A stretch of DNA of 64,000 nt from an uncultured Bacteroidales bacterium (GTDB lineage: Bacteria; Bacteroidota; Bacteroidia; Bacteroidales; Paludibacteraceae). Positions 19,612-28,818 of this stretch are shown here, one piece after another. The position numbers and the translations under genes were made by a program. Location of the stretch: assembly GCA_937916355.1 (NCBI GenBank), contig CALFTM010000061.1:19905-83904 (forward strand), read 5' to 3'. The first letter of the stretch is position 1. The number at the start of each line of letters is the position of its first letter. The notes under the pieces are model-generated. The model did no database searches and was not told the origin of the DNA. It was given only the letters and a program-made list of their open reading frames with translations.

Positions 19612-20427
19612 TTACCTCAACAAGGAGACGATCAAACTCACCACGGAAACCACAACCGATACTCCAGACAAAATTTGACCGGTAAGCGCACTATATTTAC
19701 TATTCCTCTTCCTTGTCTTATTCGGCTCCACATACAAAACATCATTTTGTTGCAGATAAAAATATGGGGAATAAATCAAATTCTCGTCCGTTAAATCAAT
19801 CGTAACCACTTCACGCTCTCCGGTTGCCGACTCTCTCATCAACTTCACATTGTCTCGTTTTCCATAAATCGTCAAATCGCCTGCCAATGCTAATGCCTCT
19901 AAGATATTCACCTTTTCATTGGTGATGGTGTAACTGTTTGGGCGGTTTACCTCCCCTAACACTGAAATTTTATAATTCACCATCCGCACATTGACCACAG
20001 GACTCTCCTTTAAGAACGGTTTCAACTTCTCCTTTAATATCACCTCCAACTCATTCTTCGTCTTGCCCAAAACATTAATCTTTCCCAACACAGGAAAATC
20101 TATATATCCTTCATTATCAACCAAATATCTTTGCAACGCACTCTCCGTTGTAGAGGAGCTATAAGTGGAGGCATTACCAGCCGGGAACACCAGATTGAAC
20201 GGCACAGAAACCTCCCTGTCAAAAGTATTCACTGTGATAGTTAGCAAATCCTTCGGCTTTATCCTCGCATCGTACAAAGAGGTGTCGACAAGAGAAGGTG
20301 TAGTGTTCAAATTTTGCAAATAAGCAATATTCTTAGTAGAAGAACACGAAGCGAGCAAAACTACTCCTGTAAACAGAAGCAATTTCACCCATTTCGTAGA
20401 AATACGACTCGTCAGTCTATGGTTCAT
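19612..20427 (-). CDS. Wza-like polysaccharide export outer-membrane lipoprotein
   Basis: The lipoprotein signal ends LLFTGVVLLASCSS. The body has the Poly_export block (YDARIKPKDLLTITVNTFD), a DNEGYIDFPVLGKINVLGKT motif and a SLBB domain (KISVLGEVNRPNSYTI and ALALAGDLTIYGKRDNV). These features are standard for outer-membrane polysaccharide export channels of the Wza/BexD family. The C-terminus carries a hydrophobic helix (LSGVSVVVSVVSLIVSLL). I choose the ATG at 20427 (271 residues); the TTG at 20454 is less likely. It is directly upstream of the wzc-like gene and 40 bases downstream of the DUF4301 gene. No glycosyltransferases are nearby, so the exported glycan is unknown. Confidence 0.88.
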   Translation of the reverse strand: MNHRLTSRISTKWVKLLLFTGVVLLASCSSTKNIAYLQNLNTTPSLVDTSLYDARIKPKDLLTITVNTFDREVSVPFNLVFPAGNASTYSSSTTESALQRYLVDNEGYIDFPVLGKINVLGKTKNELEVILKEKLKPFLKESPVVNVRMVNYKISVLGEVNRPNSYTITNEKVNILEALALAGDLTIYGKRDNVKLMRESATGEREVVTIDLTDENLIYSPYFYLQQNDVLYVEPNKTRKRNSKYSALTGQILSGVSVVVSVVSLIVSLLR

Positions 20428-20467
20428 AAAAAAATTCAGCGGTTTTTCAACCAATTTAAAGTTTATA

Positions 20468-21985
20468 CTATTGGTGTTCTGGTCTTAACAAATCCGTCAC
20501 AACCTTCACCGGAGTAAATGTCTCGATAGGCACCTCTACAAATACCGTATTCCAGTCTGCCATCGCCCCATTCCACAATCCGGGTCTTTCTAACGCTTTC
20601 AACTCCCGACCATCTTTCGACTTCTGAGAGATGAACCCTGTATTTGGGTCTACAAAGTTAAGCAAATTATATTTAACTCCTTTATAATTTTTCACCGCAC
20701 ATACTAAATCTACTGGATTAAAGTGCGTAGAGTTCTTCATAATTGCCACCTGAGAAGCATCATTCATGTCAAATTGAGAACTTTCCAGAATCTGAGAAGA
20801 CACCGTACCATTCTGATTTTGACACAGATAAGGTCCTCCTCCGGGTTCTCCTTCATTTTTCACCATACCACATACACGCAACGGACGATGATAAATTTTT
20901 TTCAAATATTCAATTTTGTCAATCACTGAAAAAATTTCATTCGACCTGTTTTCAACACCTAAAACCTTCTCCGCATAGGCGAACATCTTCTGAACGGACT
21001 CCTCTGAGACTTTCTCTTTATCCAACAAAGCTTGATATTCGAAAATCTTTTTCTGAAGGTTTACCAACACACCTGCCAAAAGCATCTTGTTGGAAACAGT
21101 AGGTTGCTTGTATGTATCAGGCGATACATTATCAATATTTTTGATAAAGATGACATCTGCGTCGATTGAATTAAGATTCTCAATCAACGAACCATGTCCG
21201 CCGGGACGGAACAACATCTCTCCATTAACTCTGAAAGGTCTGTTTTCCATATCCACAGCCACAGTATCAGTAGACGATTTCTGGACAGAGAATGTCACAT
21301 CATAATTAGCCCCATACTTATAGGAGTACTCTTCACGACGAGCCTCCAAAAGCTTCTGAAAATAGTCCATGTGTTCCGGAGAGACTGTAAAATGCAGTGT
21401 CACATTACCTCTGTTATTCTTCGCATACAACGCACCCTCCACCAAATGTTCCTCAAATGGGGTACGTGAACGGTTCGGATATCTATGAAACAATAAAAGT
21501 CCTTTTGGCAAAAAACCATAATTGAGTCCTTTCTCCTTCAATAGATTCTCCACAATCAGCAGGTACTTCTTATCTTGCAAAAGATGCGGTATGTCCCATC
21601 CCTCATTTCTTTTACAACGGAAATTCAACTCATCATAAAAGGCGAACTGATTGATATTTTCAAAAAATTCTATTTCAGATTTTTTTTCAAGCTCATTCTT
21701 CCCAGCAGACAAAAACTCAAATAGGGATTTGAACATCCGACTGGCAGCTCCTGATGCAGGAACAAACTTTACAACGGAATGGCTGTCTTTCAAATACTCC
21801 TGCCACTCCGATAAATATGCGGACTTCTTGTCATCTTCTATCCTCATGATTCCGTCTCCAACAACTGCGGCACGTTCCACCTTCATAAAAGGGAAACCTG
21901 TTTCAAAACACTCCAACTGTTGCTTCAACTCCTCTTCCGTAATTCCTTTACGCTCCAAGGTCTTTTTATCCTGCTCTGTAATCAT
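20468..21985 (-). CDS. DUF4301 family protein
   Basis: 505 residues, a length and sequence pattern I recognise as DUF4301, a family largely limited to Bacteroidota. The N-terminal part has VKFVPASGAASRMFKSLFEF. Later blocks are LLFHRYPNRSRTPFEEHL, RPGGHGSLIENLNSIDADVIFIKNIDN, CGMVKNEGEPGGGPYLC and FNPVDLVCAVKNYKG. The glycine-rich segment and GHGSL block resemble sugar-nucleotidyltransferase folds, which is inference; the biochemical function is not established to my knowledge. It probably heads the operon with the wza- and wzc-like genes (40 bases apart), hinting at a polysaccharide-related role. Confidence 0.8.
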   Translation of the reverse strand: MITEQDKKTLERKGITEEELKQQLECFETGFPFMKVERAAVVGDGIMRIEDDKKSAYLSEWQEYLKDSHSVVKFVPASGAASRMFKSLFEFLSAGKNELEKKSEIEFFENINQFAFYDELNFRCKRNEGWDIPHLLQDKKYLLIVENLLKEKGLNYGFLPKGLLLFHRYPNRSRTPFEEHLVEGALYAKNNRGNVTLHFTVSPEHMDYFQKLLEARREEYSYKYGANYDVTFSVQKSSTDTVAVDMENRPFRVNGEMLFRPGGHGSLIENLNSIDADVIFIKNIDNVSPDTYKQPTVSNKMLLAGVLVNLQKKIFEYQALLDKEKVSEESVQKMFAYAEKVLGVENRSNEIFSVIDKIEYLKKIYHRPLRVCGMVKNEGEPGGGPYLCQNQNGTVSSQILESSQFDMNDASQVAIMKNSTHFNPVDLVCAVKNYKGVKYNLLNFVDPNTGFISQKSKDGRELKALERPGLWNGAMADWNTVFVEVPIETFTPVKVVTDLLRPEHQ

Positions 21986-22050
21986 ACCTCAACACTTTTA
22001 AAATCCTGCTAAAATCCGACGTTTCAGCCACATCCGCCAAACGTACTCTC

Positions 22051-22058
22051 CAAAGGTA
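22051..22058 (-). promoter_or_regulatory. Promoter -7 box for DUF4301/wza/wzc
   Basis: Minus strand TACCTTTG, 66 bases before the DUF4301 ATG; matches TAnnTTTG. Confidence 0.55.
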
Positions 22059-22146
22059 AACGAAAAAAACATAAAGACAAAATATGCAGGAAGAAATTTT
22101 CCATTAAATCTGGATATGGCGATTTGTCCATTTCACTTTATCAATG

Positions 22147-22154
22147 TATTTTTG
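22147..22154 (+). promoter_or_regulatory. Promoter -7 box for DUF4403 gene
   Basis: TATTTTTG matches TAnnTTTG, 75 bases before the ATG at 22229. The leader contains a short TTCCC...GGGAA hairpin and a possible 10-codon reading frame (22170-22202), too small to judge. Confidence 0.5.
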
Positions 22155-22228
22155 TAAAGGGAAATTCCCATGAAAAAGGGAATGAAAATTGAACTAACTT
22201 GAATATGTAACAAATAACTTTTTACAAA

Positions 22229-23764
22229 ATGAAAAAACTGGTATTATCGGCTATTGTGCTGATGTCGGCGACCACAATCGCTTTTTCTAAAAATGAGAGA
22301 AAGCACAACCGTTCGGAGAGAGAGCTTATGGAAGTGCAAGACACTTTAGCTTCGGAGAATGATGGCTATGTCGTAGGCCCAACTGATTCGTTGCAAGTTT
22401 TGTTGGATGAAAACATTTTAGACGAAGGAGGCACTCTCAACACCGACTCCCTGACGAATAGTGAGGAGCGTCCGGAAGAGACCTACACTTATCGTGAATA
22501 TAAGCCGAAATTATCATCGCTTCACATCCCCATAACCATCAATGTATCCCTTATTGAAAAGAAACTGAATGAACAATTCAGCGACTTAATCTACGAGGAT
22601 GCCGTAATCGAGGATGACAGCCTGATGATTCGTGCATGGAAGGCGAACGACTTTAAAATCAACTATGAAAACAATGTCCTCCAATACTCGATTCCGGTAA
22701 AAATCTGGATAAAAAAGCGGTTCGGCTTAGGGTTCACCCACACCGACCAAGAGATTGAGGGGGCTATCAATCTGGATCTTAAAACCATCATCAACTTTTC
22801 TAAAGATTGGGGGTTGCTGACAAAGACTGAGTTGCTGAAATATACTTGGATTACGAAGCCTGTGCTGAAATTTGGAATTGTGGAGATTCCCATCACTCCT
22901 ATTGTTGATAAAATATTGGACAAAAACAGGACAATGTTGAGTTCGACGATCGACAAGACTGTCAAGGAGTACGTCCCGATGGCTCAATACATTCAGGAAG
23001 TGTGGTCGATGGTGCAAGACCCCTTAGATCTTTCTGCCACCGGCATGAAAGCTTGGCTGAAAATCACCCCTAAAAACCTTTACACCACACCTATTTCGGG
23101 TACGAATGGGCAAATAAAAACTACCATAGGAATACAATGTCTTTCTGAAATCTACATGGATCACCTGCCGGCAGAAAAGGAGAAGGAGCTTTCAATGCCT
23201 CAACTGAAAATGTACTCCAATACGGACGAAAAGGCTTGCGTCAATATTTTGGCGGACATCCCCTACTCCACAATCGACACAATTGCCAACTCTATGATGA
23301 AGGGAGAATCTTTTGGCGAGGGCAGGCACACGATCTTCCTCGACAGCATGGAATTTTACGGGCAAGAAGACAAGCTTGTCATCGGAGTACACGTCCATGG
23401 TTTCATCAACGGCGCGGTCTATCTGAGTGGGACACCCTACTACGAGAAAGAGACCTCCTCTATCCGCATCAAAGAGGTAGACTACAAATTGCAAACTAAA
23501 AACGTGTTGGCGAAGATTGTTAATCTTTTCTATAAAAAAGGGTTAAAAAGCATGATAGAAGAGAAGGTGGTCATCTCCATAAAAGAGAATTTGGATTGGG
23601 CGAAAGAGATGAGCCGCAGCGAATTATTCAACAAAGAATTAATGGAGAATGTCTATCTCAACGGTATGTTGAACCAATTGGACGTGGACGGCATCTACCT
23701 CACTCCTTCTGGTTTAAAGGCGAGCATCAACTTGTCAGGAAAATTCAGTTTACGAATTGAATAA
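22229..23764 (+). CDS. DUF4403 family exported protein
   Basis: 511 residues with a signal peptide (LVLSAIVLMSATTIAFS), then an acidic linker to about residue 90. The rest consists of two similar halves beginning SSLHIPITINVSLIEKKLNEQF, with the pattern of the DUF4403 family, whose fold is thought to resemble lipid-binding (BPI/TULIP-like) proteins. The C-terminal part (LNQLDVDGIYLTPSGLKASINLSGKFSL) matches the end of that family. The role is unknown; periplasmic or outer-membrane location is inferred from the signal. It is monocistronic and closed by a strong terminator. Confidence 0.78.
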   Translation: MKKLVLSAIVLMSATTIAFSKNERKHNRSERELMEVQDTLASENDGYVVGPTDSLQVLLDENILDEGGTLNTDSLTNSEERPEETYTYREYKPKLSSLHIPITINVSLIEKKLNEQFSDLIYEDAVIEDDSLMIRAWKANDFKINYENNVLQYSIPVKIWIKKRFGLGFTHTDQEIEGAINLDLKTIINFSKDWGLLTKTELLKYTWITKPVLKFGIVEIPITPIVDKILDKNRTMLSSTIDKTVKEYVPMAQYIQEVWSMVQDPLDLSATGMKAWLKITPKNLYTTPISGTNGQIKTTIGIQCLSEIYMDHLPAEKEKELSMPQLKMYSNTDEKACVNILADIPYSTIDTIANSMMKGESFGEGRHTIFLDSMEFYGQEDKLVIGVHVHGFINGAVYLSGTPYYEKETSSIRIKEVDYKLQTKNVLAKIVNLFYKKGLKSMIEEKVVISIKENLDWAKEMSRSELFNKELMENVYLNGMLNQLDVDGIYLTPSGLKASINLSGKFSLRIE

Positions 23765-23785
23765 TCCTTAAAATCAAGAAATATT

Positions 23786-23817
23786 CAAAATGGCAGATTT
23801 CCCCGTCTGCCATTTTG
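23786..23817 (+). terminator. Terminator after DUF4403 gene
   Basis: Perfect 12-bp stem CAAAATGGCAGA / TCTGCCATTTTG with an 8-base loop; the A- and T-rich stem ends make it work on either strand. Confidence 0.8.
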
Positions 23818-24013
23818 TCGGTTTGCAATTTTTTTTCTTGCACTTACCAAGCCGACCACACGCTAAAATCTGAAACAATGTTAAAATTAAGAACGCAACG
23901 GTTAAAACATTTTAAAATCAGTTGTAAAAAAAAAATTTTGCACACCATTTGATGAAACATAATCGTTAAAGCAAAAAAGAACTATATTTTATTAACCAAA
24001 AAAATACTGTGAC

Positions 24014-25483
24014 ATGAAAAGTTTGAAATTTTTAGGACTTCTGATTGTAGCAGCGTTGGTAGGCGGGGGTGTCTCCTACCTCTACAACAATCATTTTGGA
24101 AACAAGACAGAAGTAATCATCAAAGAGGCTCCACAGACACCCATACAATATTCAGCCATGACGCATGGTGGCGAACCGGTTGATTTCACCTACGCAGCCG
24201 ACCAGACGGTCAATGCAGTCGTACACGTCATGACCACCTATCAGGTACAACAATCGTCTCAACTGAGAGATCCATTTTTGGAATATTTCTTCGGAGAGAG
24301 AAATTACCAACAATCACCAAAGACGAAACAAGCTTCGGGGTCTGGAGTGATCCTTTCCAAAGACGGATATATCGTGACCAATAATCATGTGATCGAAGGC
24401 TCGACACAAGTGAGTGTGGTATTGAACGACAAAAGGCAGTTCCCAGCTAAAATTGTCGGAACAGACCCGACAACCGATTTAGCACTATTGAAAGTGGAAG
24501 CAGACGACCTCCCAACAATTCCCATCGGAAACTCGGACGACCTAAAAATCGGACAGTGGGTTTTGGCTGTAGGAAACCCATTCAACCTCACCTCTACAGT
24601 GACAGCAGGCATCGTCAGTGCCAAAGCCCGCAACATCAACATCCTTTCGGGTGACATGAAGATTGAGTCGTTCATCCAAACTGATGCGGCGGTGAATCCG
24701 GGCAACAGCGGAGGCGCACTGGTCAACACGAAAGGTGAATTGGTAGGTATCAATGCTGCCATCGCTTCTCAGACAGGCTCCTACACCGGATACGCCTTTG
24801 CTATTCCGACCACCATCATGAGCAAGATCGTCGCCGACCTCAAAGAGTTTGGAAAGGTTCAACGTGCCCTATTGGGTGTGCAGATACAAGATATTGACGC
24901 AGATTTCGCAAAAGCGAAAAACCTTCAGACCATGGAAGGGGCGTATGTCGCTGCAATCGGAGAGAACAGTGCGGCAAAAGAGGCAGGCATGAAAGTGGGT
25001 GACATCATCACTCATGTGAATGGCAAGAAGGTCAAATCGGTTTCCGAACTACAGGAAAAAATCAGCCGTTTCCGTCCGGGCGACCAAGTTGAACTAATCC
25101 TCGACAGAAATCATGTCGATGTAAAAGTTTCCGTAACACTAAAAAATGTGCAGGGCAACACCCAAATCATCAAAAACTATGATGCTTCGACATTGGGTGC
25201 GACATTAGAACCGCTCTCTGATAAGAAGAAGAACAATTTGGGCATTAGTCATGGATTGGAAGTAAAGAACGTGGAGAGAGGCGGAAAGTTCCACCAGACA
25301 GGCATTCCAGAAGGTTACATCATACTACGAATCAACAATCAGAAAGTGAGTACCACTGCGGATGTAGAACAAATCATCAGCCAATTGAAGGATAGCCAAG
25401 AAAAAGCATTGTTCATTTCAGGTTGCCTTCCTAACGGCAAAGTGGTTTACTATGCTGTAGACATGAACGATGAGGAGAAATAG
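24014..25483 (+). CDS. Periplasmic serine protease DegP/HtrA (Do family)
   Basis: 489 residues. The signal anchor is SLKFLGLLIVAALVGGGVSYLY. The trypsin-like domain has its catalytic triad visible: His in YIVTNNHVIEG, Asp in TDPTTDLALLK, Ser in AVNPGNSGGALVN. Two PDZ domains follow, the first starting near ALLGVQIQDIDADFA and the second near LGISHGLEVKNVERGG. The enzyme degrades or holds misfolded envelope proteins. The upstream 250 bases are AT-rich without a clear -7 box, so control by an envelope-stress factor cannot be judged from the sequence. A 12-bp terminator follows. Confidence 0.95.
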   Translation: MKSLKFLGLLIVAALVGGGVSYLYNNHFGNKTEVIIKEAPQTPIQYSAMTHGGEPVDFTYAADQTVNAVVHVMTTYQVQQSSQLRDPFLEYFFGERNYQQSPKTKQASGSGVILSKDGYIVTNNHVIEGSTQVSVVLNDKRQFPAKIVGTDPTTDLALLKVEADDLPTIPIGNSDDLKIGQWVLAVGNPFNLTSTVTAGIVSAKARNINILSGDMKIESFIQTDAAVNPGNSGGALVNTKGELVGINAAIASQTGSYTGYAFAIPTTIMSKIVADLKEFGKVQRALLGVQIQDIDADFAKAKNLQTMEGAYVAAIGENSAAKEAGMKVGDIITHVNGKKVKSVSELQEKISRFRPGDQVELILDRNHVDVKVSVTLKNVQGNTQIIKNYDASTLGATLEPLSDKKKNNLGISHGLEVKNVERGGKFHQTGIPEGYIILRINNQKVSTTADVEQIISQLKDSQEKALFISGCLPNGKVVYYAVDMNDEEK

Positions 25484-25517
25484 AAGTTTCAGGTAATATA
25501 CATAGTAATGATACGAG

Positions 25518-25555
25518 AAAAATGGGATGCGCATGGTGATGTACATCCCATTTTT
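25518..25555 (+). terminator. Terminator after degP
   Basis: 12-bp perfect stem AAAAATGGGATG / CATCCCATTTTT with a 14-base loop. Confidence 0.85.
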
Positions 25556-25560
25556 ATTTG

Positions 25561-25774
25561 TTAATTGGAAAACACAAGTGTGCCATTACGCTTGTCCTCA
25601 TAATACTTCGCCGTCAGCTCGCCTTTCTTGACGTATTTCAGACATACCAATTCGTCATAAATATCTCGTGCCTGTGCAAGGTCGAAACGTCCATTAGTGC
25701 CGTCAGCTTTTGTAATTGGCTATAGAACGAGCTGCCTCTGTTTGGAATCGCTGATGTTTGTATCTTATCTGCAT
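25561..25774 (-). pseudogene. Remnant of type III restriction enzyme subunit (res)
   Basis: Directly downstream of rhuM the minus strand starts an ATG frame reading MQIRYKHQRFQTEAARSI, which looks like the N-terminus of type III restriction (Res) helicase subunits. It stops after 23 residues. Another frame of the same stretch then reads FDLAQARDIYDELVCLKYV and GELTAKYYEDKRNGTLVFSN before a TAA at 25561-25563, as expected of an internal piece of the same protein. A large internal deletion and a frameshift would explain this. The family call rests on pattern memory; a search would settle it. Confidence 0.6.
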
Positions 25775-25777
25775 AGC

Positions 25778-26767
25778 TTATTTACCCTCCTTTCCCATTT
25801 TCTCAATCTGCTTTATAGCGTTCAGATAGTCATTTTCCGCCTCACTGATGCTACGTTGCTTGTATTTGCAATATTCGGTGGTGGCGTGTTTCATCGCCTC
25901 ATCATGAGATATGTTTCCTGCTCCTTCGAGCAATTCTTCGCCAGCCATCGTAAGGATGCGGTCAAGATATTTTGCCCAATCATCCATTGTCATTGGAATC
26001 TCACGTTCTGCCTGACGTTCTGCAAAGTCAAGATAACCAGACACCAACTGACCCATTGACCGCAGCTCCTTATCATCAAGATAATTTTTTGCTGTACGCG
26101 CCTCTGCAAGTGTCGGCTGTTTACCTTTGAACGTGAGCAATCCCATAAAATCCTTCTCGGCATCGGCACGTTCCACAATCAGTTCGGCTGCCGTGTGTCC
26201 ATGAATAGCGTAATGTATCTTGTTCTGTACCTTCTTGAAGAACTCTTGCGACACCGAAGCTCGAGGGTCGTAGTCTATGCTCGTTGCATATATTTCCAAT
26301 ATCTGACGATAAAACACCTTTTCGGTGGCTCGGATGTCGCGAATGCGCTCCAGTAATTCTTTCCAATAACCGCCACCGCCCAACTTTTTCAGCCGTTCGT
26401 CATCCAGTACGAACCCCTTCTTAATATATTCCTTCAAGCGCAGAGTGGCCCATTGTCTGAAGCGAGTAGCGATAATGCTCCTTACTCTGTAGCCCAGAGC
26501 AATAATCATATCAAGATTGTAGAAGTTGGTCATGTACATTTTGCCATCAGTCGCAGTTGTTCGGAATTTCCGAACAACTTCTTCTTCCTGCAATTCACCA
26601 TCTTCAAAAATATGCTTTATATGTTCGCTGACATTCGATTTGCTTGTCTGATACAGTTCACACATTTGAGCTTGGGTGAGCCATAAGGTTTCATCCTCCA
26701 GAACTACATCTATGCGAGTTAAGCCATCGTTGTCGGTATATATCAGAATTTTATTTTGTTCTTCCAT
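25778..26767 (-). CDS. RhuM family protein
   Basis: 329 residues, an intact frame. The N-terminal LWLTQAQMCELYQTSKSNVSEHIKHIF with EEVVRKFRTTATDGKMYMTNFYNLDMIIALGYRVRS is the signature of the RhuM family (PF13310), a winged-helix-like domain first named on a Salmonella pathogenicity island. The family recurs inside type I and III restriction-modification loci. Biochemical function is not established. Here it sits between decayed ends of a methyltransferase and a restriction subunit, so its cargo role survives without the enzymes. Codon use is somewhat GC-richer than the neighbours, consistent with transfer. Confidence 0.9.
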   Translation of the reverse strand: MEEQNKILIYTDNDGLTRIDVVLEDETLWLTQAQMCELYQTSKSNVSEHIKHIFEDGELQEEEVVRKFRTTATDGKMYMTNFYNLDMIIALGYRVRSIIATRFRQWATLRLKEYIKKGFVLDDERLKKLGGGGYWKELLERIRDIRATEKVFYRQILEIYATSIDYDPRASVSQEFFKKVQNKIHYAIHGHTAAELIVERADAEKDFMGLLTFKGKQPTLAEARTAKNYLDDKELRSMGQLVSGYLDFAERQAEREIPMTMDDWAKYLDRILTMAGEELLEGAGNISHDEAMKHATTEYCKYKQRSISEAENDYLNAIKQIEKMGKEGK

Positions 26768-26775
26768 CTTTGCAC

Positions 26776-27000
26776 CTAAATCACTCTTATATTCTTTTCA
26801 ACATCCTTATCGCTCCAATCTAACAACTGCTTGAATGTCTCTTAGATGTTTATCTTGTCTGCATCCTGCTCGAAGCAACTGTCACGGAAGATGACACGCA
26901 AAGGTTGCTTGTCTGCCATTGCCTTTACTACGCTGTCCGTCACCTTATCAGCAAAACATGCCACAAGATCGCCATCATTGACCATATAAATCAGATTCCA
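26776..27000 (-). pseudogene. C-terminal remnant of type III DNA methyltransferase (mod)
   Basis: Just upstream of rhuM the minus strand encodes WNLIYMVNDGDLVACFADKV, then ADKQPLRVIFRDSCFEQDAD and KINI, an in-frame TAA at 26844-26842, and then ETFKQLLDWSDKDVEKNIRVI before TAG at 26776. The motif order (LVACF, PLRVIFRDSCF, DADKINI, ETFKQL, IRVI) is that of the extreme C-terminus of type III Mod proteins. Everything upstream is missing and ctp begins its own 3' end about 50 bases away. So this is a truncated copy with one nonsense mutation. Confidence 0.72.
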
Positions 27001-27052
27001 TTTAAGGTTTCAGCCCTTTTAAGTTAAAAGAGAGTTACTGAATAAATTATTA

Positions 27053-28681
27053 CTATTTCTTCATTCCTTCCTTTTTACGAAGTAATGCAGCCTCATAGTT
27101 TTTCTTGGAGGAGAGAACCTCTATTGCCTTCATATAAATATCATTCTCCGTATTCATAATCTGGTAGTATTCTCCCGACTCCCACATATCACGTGCGATA
27201 TTCGCCTTAATCTGTTTTTTTATCAAATTCTTAGATTTGCCATACTGGATGGAATCCAATTTCACGCCCTCTTTCTCTCCTGCCTCAACCAACTCTTTCA
27301 AATCACTCTCCGACACCTCAAATTCTTCTTTGAATTTCTCGAAGAGATTTTTATCTGATTTATATTTTTTGTTCAGTTCATCTCTATTCTTCTCCATATA
27401 CTGCAAGATGAACTTGTTCAAAACTCCCTTACCCACAAGGTTTCGATGATATTGGGTGTACTTCATCGTATCCAATGGGACGAAGAGATCTGGCATGATA
27501 CCTCCGCCACCATAGATTGTCCGTTTTAGGTTCAACGTCTGATGTTTCAAAGAGTCCGGGAAAGATATACTATCCTCATGCATCAGTTCTCCATGGTTGT
27601 AACGCTCTATCAAATCGTTTCGGTAATTTTTGATATTATCCTTATATGGTCGTTGAATGCAACGTCCTGTCGGGGTATGATAACGAGCGGTCGTCAATCG
27701 AATTTGTGAACCATCTGGCAAATCCATCATCTTCTGAACGAGTCCTTTTCCAAACGTCCTTCTTCCGATAATCACTCCTCTGTCCCAATCCTGAATCGCA
27801 CCCGAAACAATCTCACTGGCTGAGGCAGAACCCTCATCAACCAATACGACAAGGTTGCCGTTAAAAATTTCATCTTTGCCTGATGCTACGTAATTCTCCC
27901 TTGGCTGTGCTTTTCCCTCTTGATAGACAATCAACTGGTCTTTTTGAAGGAAATTATCTACCATTCCGATGGCCGCTGACATATAACCTCCTCCATTGTC
28001 CTGCAAATCTATTATCAAATTCTTCATTTTCTGAGATTTGAGTTTTTTTAGGGCGGTGTTAAACTCCTCTAAAGTAGTACTGGAGAACCTGTCAACTTTT
28101 ATATATCCGGTCTCATCATTAATCATATAGGCAGCATCTACACTATACAAAGGAATTTTGTCGCGAGTGATTCGGAACTCGATCAAATCTGGCACACCTC
28201 TTCTCAACACCTTGATTGAAACGACCGTACCTTTAGGGCCTCTGATGCGCTTCATGATGTCGATATTTTGCATATTGACACCTGCGATGATTGTATCATT
28301 CACGTAGATGAATCGGTCTCCTGCCATGATACCAACCTTTTCTGATGGGCCACCGGAAATGGTTTGGATGACTAACAAAGTATCTTCCATCATCTGGAAA
28401 GTTACACCAATTCCATCAAAACTACCCTCCAACGGCTCACTCTCCCGTTGCAGATTTTCCTTAGAAATATAGGAGGAGTGCGGATCGAGATTGGTCAAAA
28501 TTCCTCGAATGGCATCTTCCGCCATTTTATCTGTGGAGGTCGTATCGACATAATACTTATTAATCATGTAAGTTACAAAACCCAATTTTTGGATTCCGGG
28601 ATCTGAAAACTGGGCTAATACCGCTAACGGACACAAAGCCGAAAGCAACAACGCAAGCGTAAATTTTCCGTATCTTTTCAT
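27053..28681 (-). CDS. S41 family C-terminal processing protease (Ctp/Prc)
   Basis: 542 residues. The signal peptide ends ALCPLAVLA. A helical region follows with YVDTTSTDKMAEDAIRGIL and LDPHSSYISKENL. The PDZ domain is at about residues 85-165 (FDGIGVTFQMMEDTLLVIQ, GIMAGDRFIYVNDTII). The catalytic domain has LIIDLQDNGGGYMSAA, the nucleophile serine in VDEGSASASEIVSGA and the general-base lysine in GRRTFGKGLVQ. It cuts periplasmic proteins near their C-terminus. The coiled, charged C-terminal part is longer than in the shortest family members. Confidence 0.95.
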   Translation of the reverse strand: MKRYGKFTLALLLSALCPLAVLAQFSDPGIQKLGFVTYMINKYYVDTTSTDKMAEDAIRGILTNLDPHSSYISKENLQRESEPLEGSFDGIGVTFQMMEDTLLVIQTISGGPSEKVGIMAGDRFIYVNDTIIAGVNMQNIDIMKRIRGPKGTVVSIKVLRRGVPDLIEFRITRDKIPLYSVDAAYMINDETGYIKVDRFSSTTLEEFNTALKKLKSQKMKNLIIDLQDNGGGYMSAAIGMVDNFLQKDQLIVYQEGKAQPRENYVASGKDEIFNGNLVVLVDEGSASASEIVSGAIQDWDRGVIIGRRTFGKGLVQKMMDLPDGSQIRLTTARYHTPTGRCIQRPYKDNIKNYRNDLIERYNHGELMHEDSISFPDSLKHQTLNLKRTIYGGGGIMPDLFVPLDTMKYTQYHRNLVGKGVLNKFILQYMEKNRDELNKKYKSDKNLFEKFKEEFEVSESDLKELVEAGEKEGVKLDSIQYGKSKNLIKKQIKANIARDMWESGEYYQIMNTENDIYMKAIEVLSSKKNYEAALLRKKEGMKK

Positions 28682-28731
28682 ATTTTTATTCTCTTTAGGC
28701 GGTTTCTATACCCACCCTTATATTAACACTG

Positions 28732-28786
28732 AAAAAAAAATTTTTACCTACACAAATTTATAAATAAATCCGCATAGGTAAAAATT
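28732..28786 (-). terminator. Terminator after asnA
   Basis: Inverted repeat AATTTTTACCTA (28739-28750) / TAGGTAAAAATT (28775-28786), 12 bp perfect with a 24-base loop. On the minus strand the stem runs into a long run of T. Confidence 0.65.
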
Positions 28787-28818
28787 ATATCGACACAATC
28801 GTATATTTTCAACACTGA

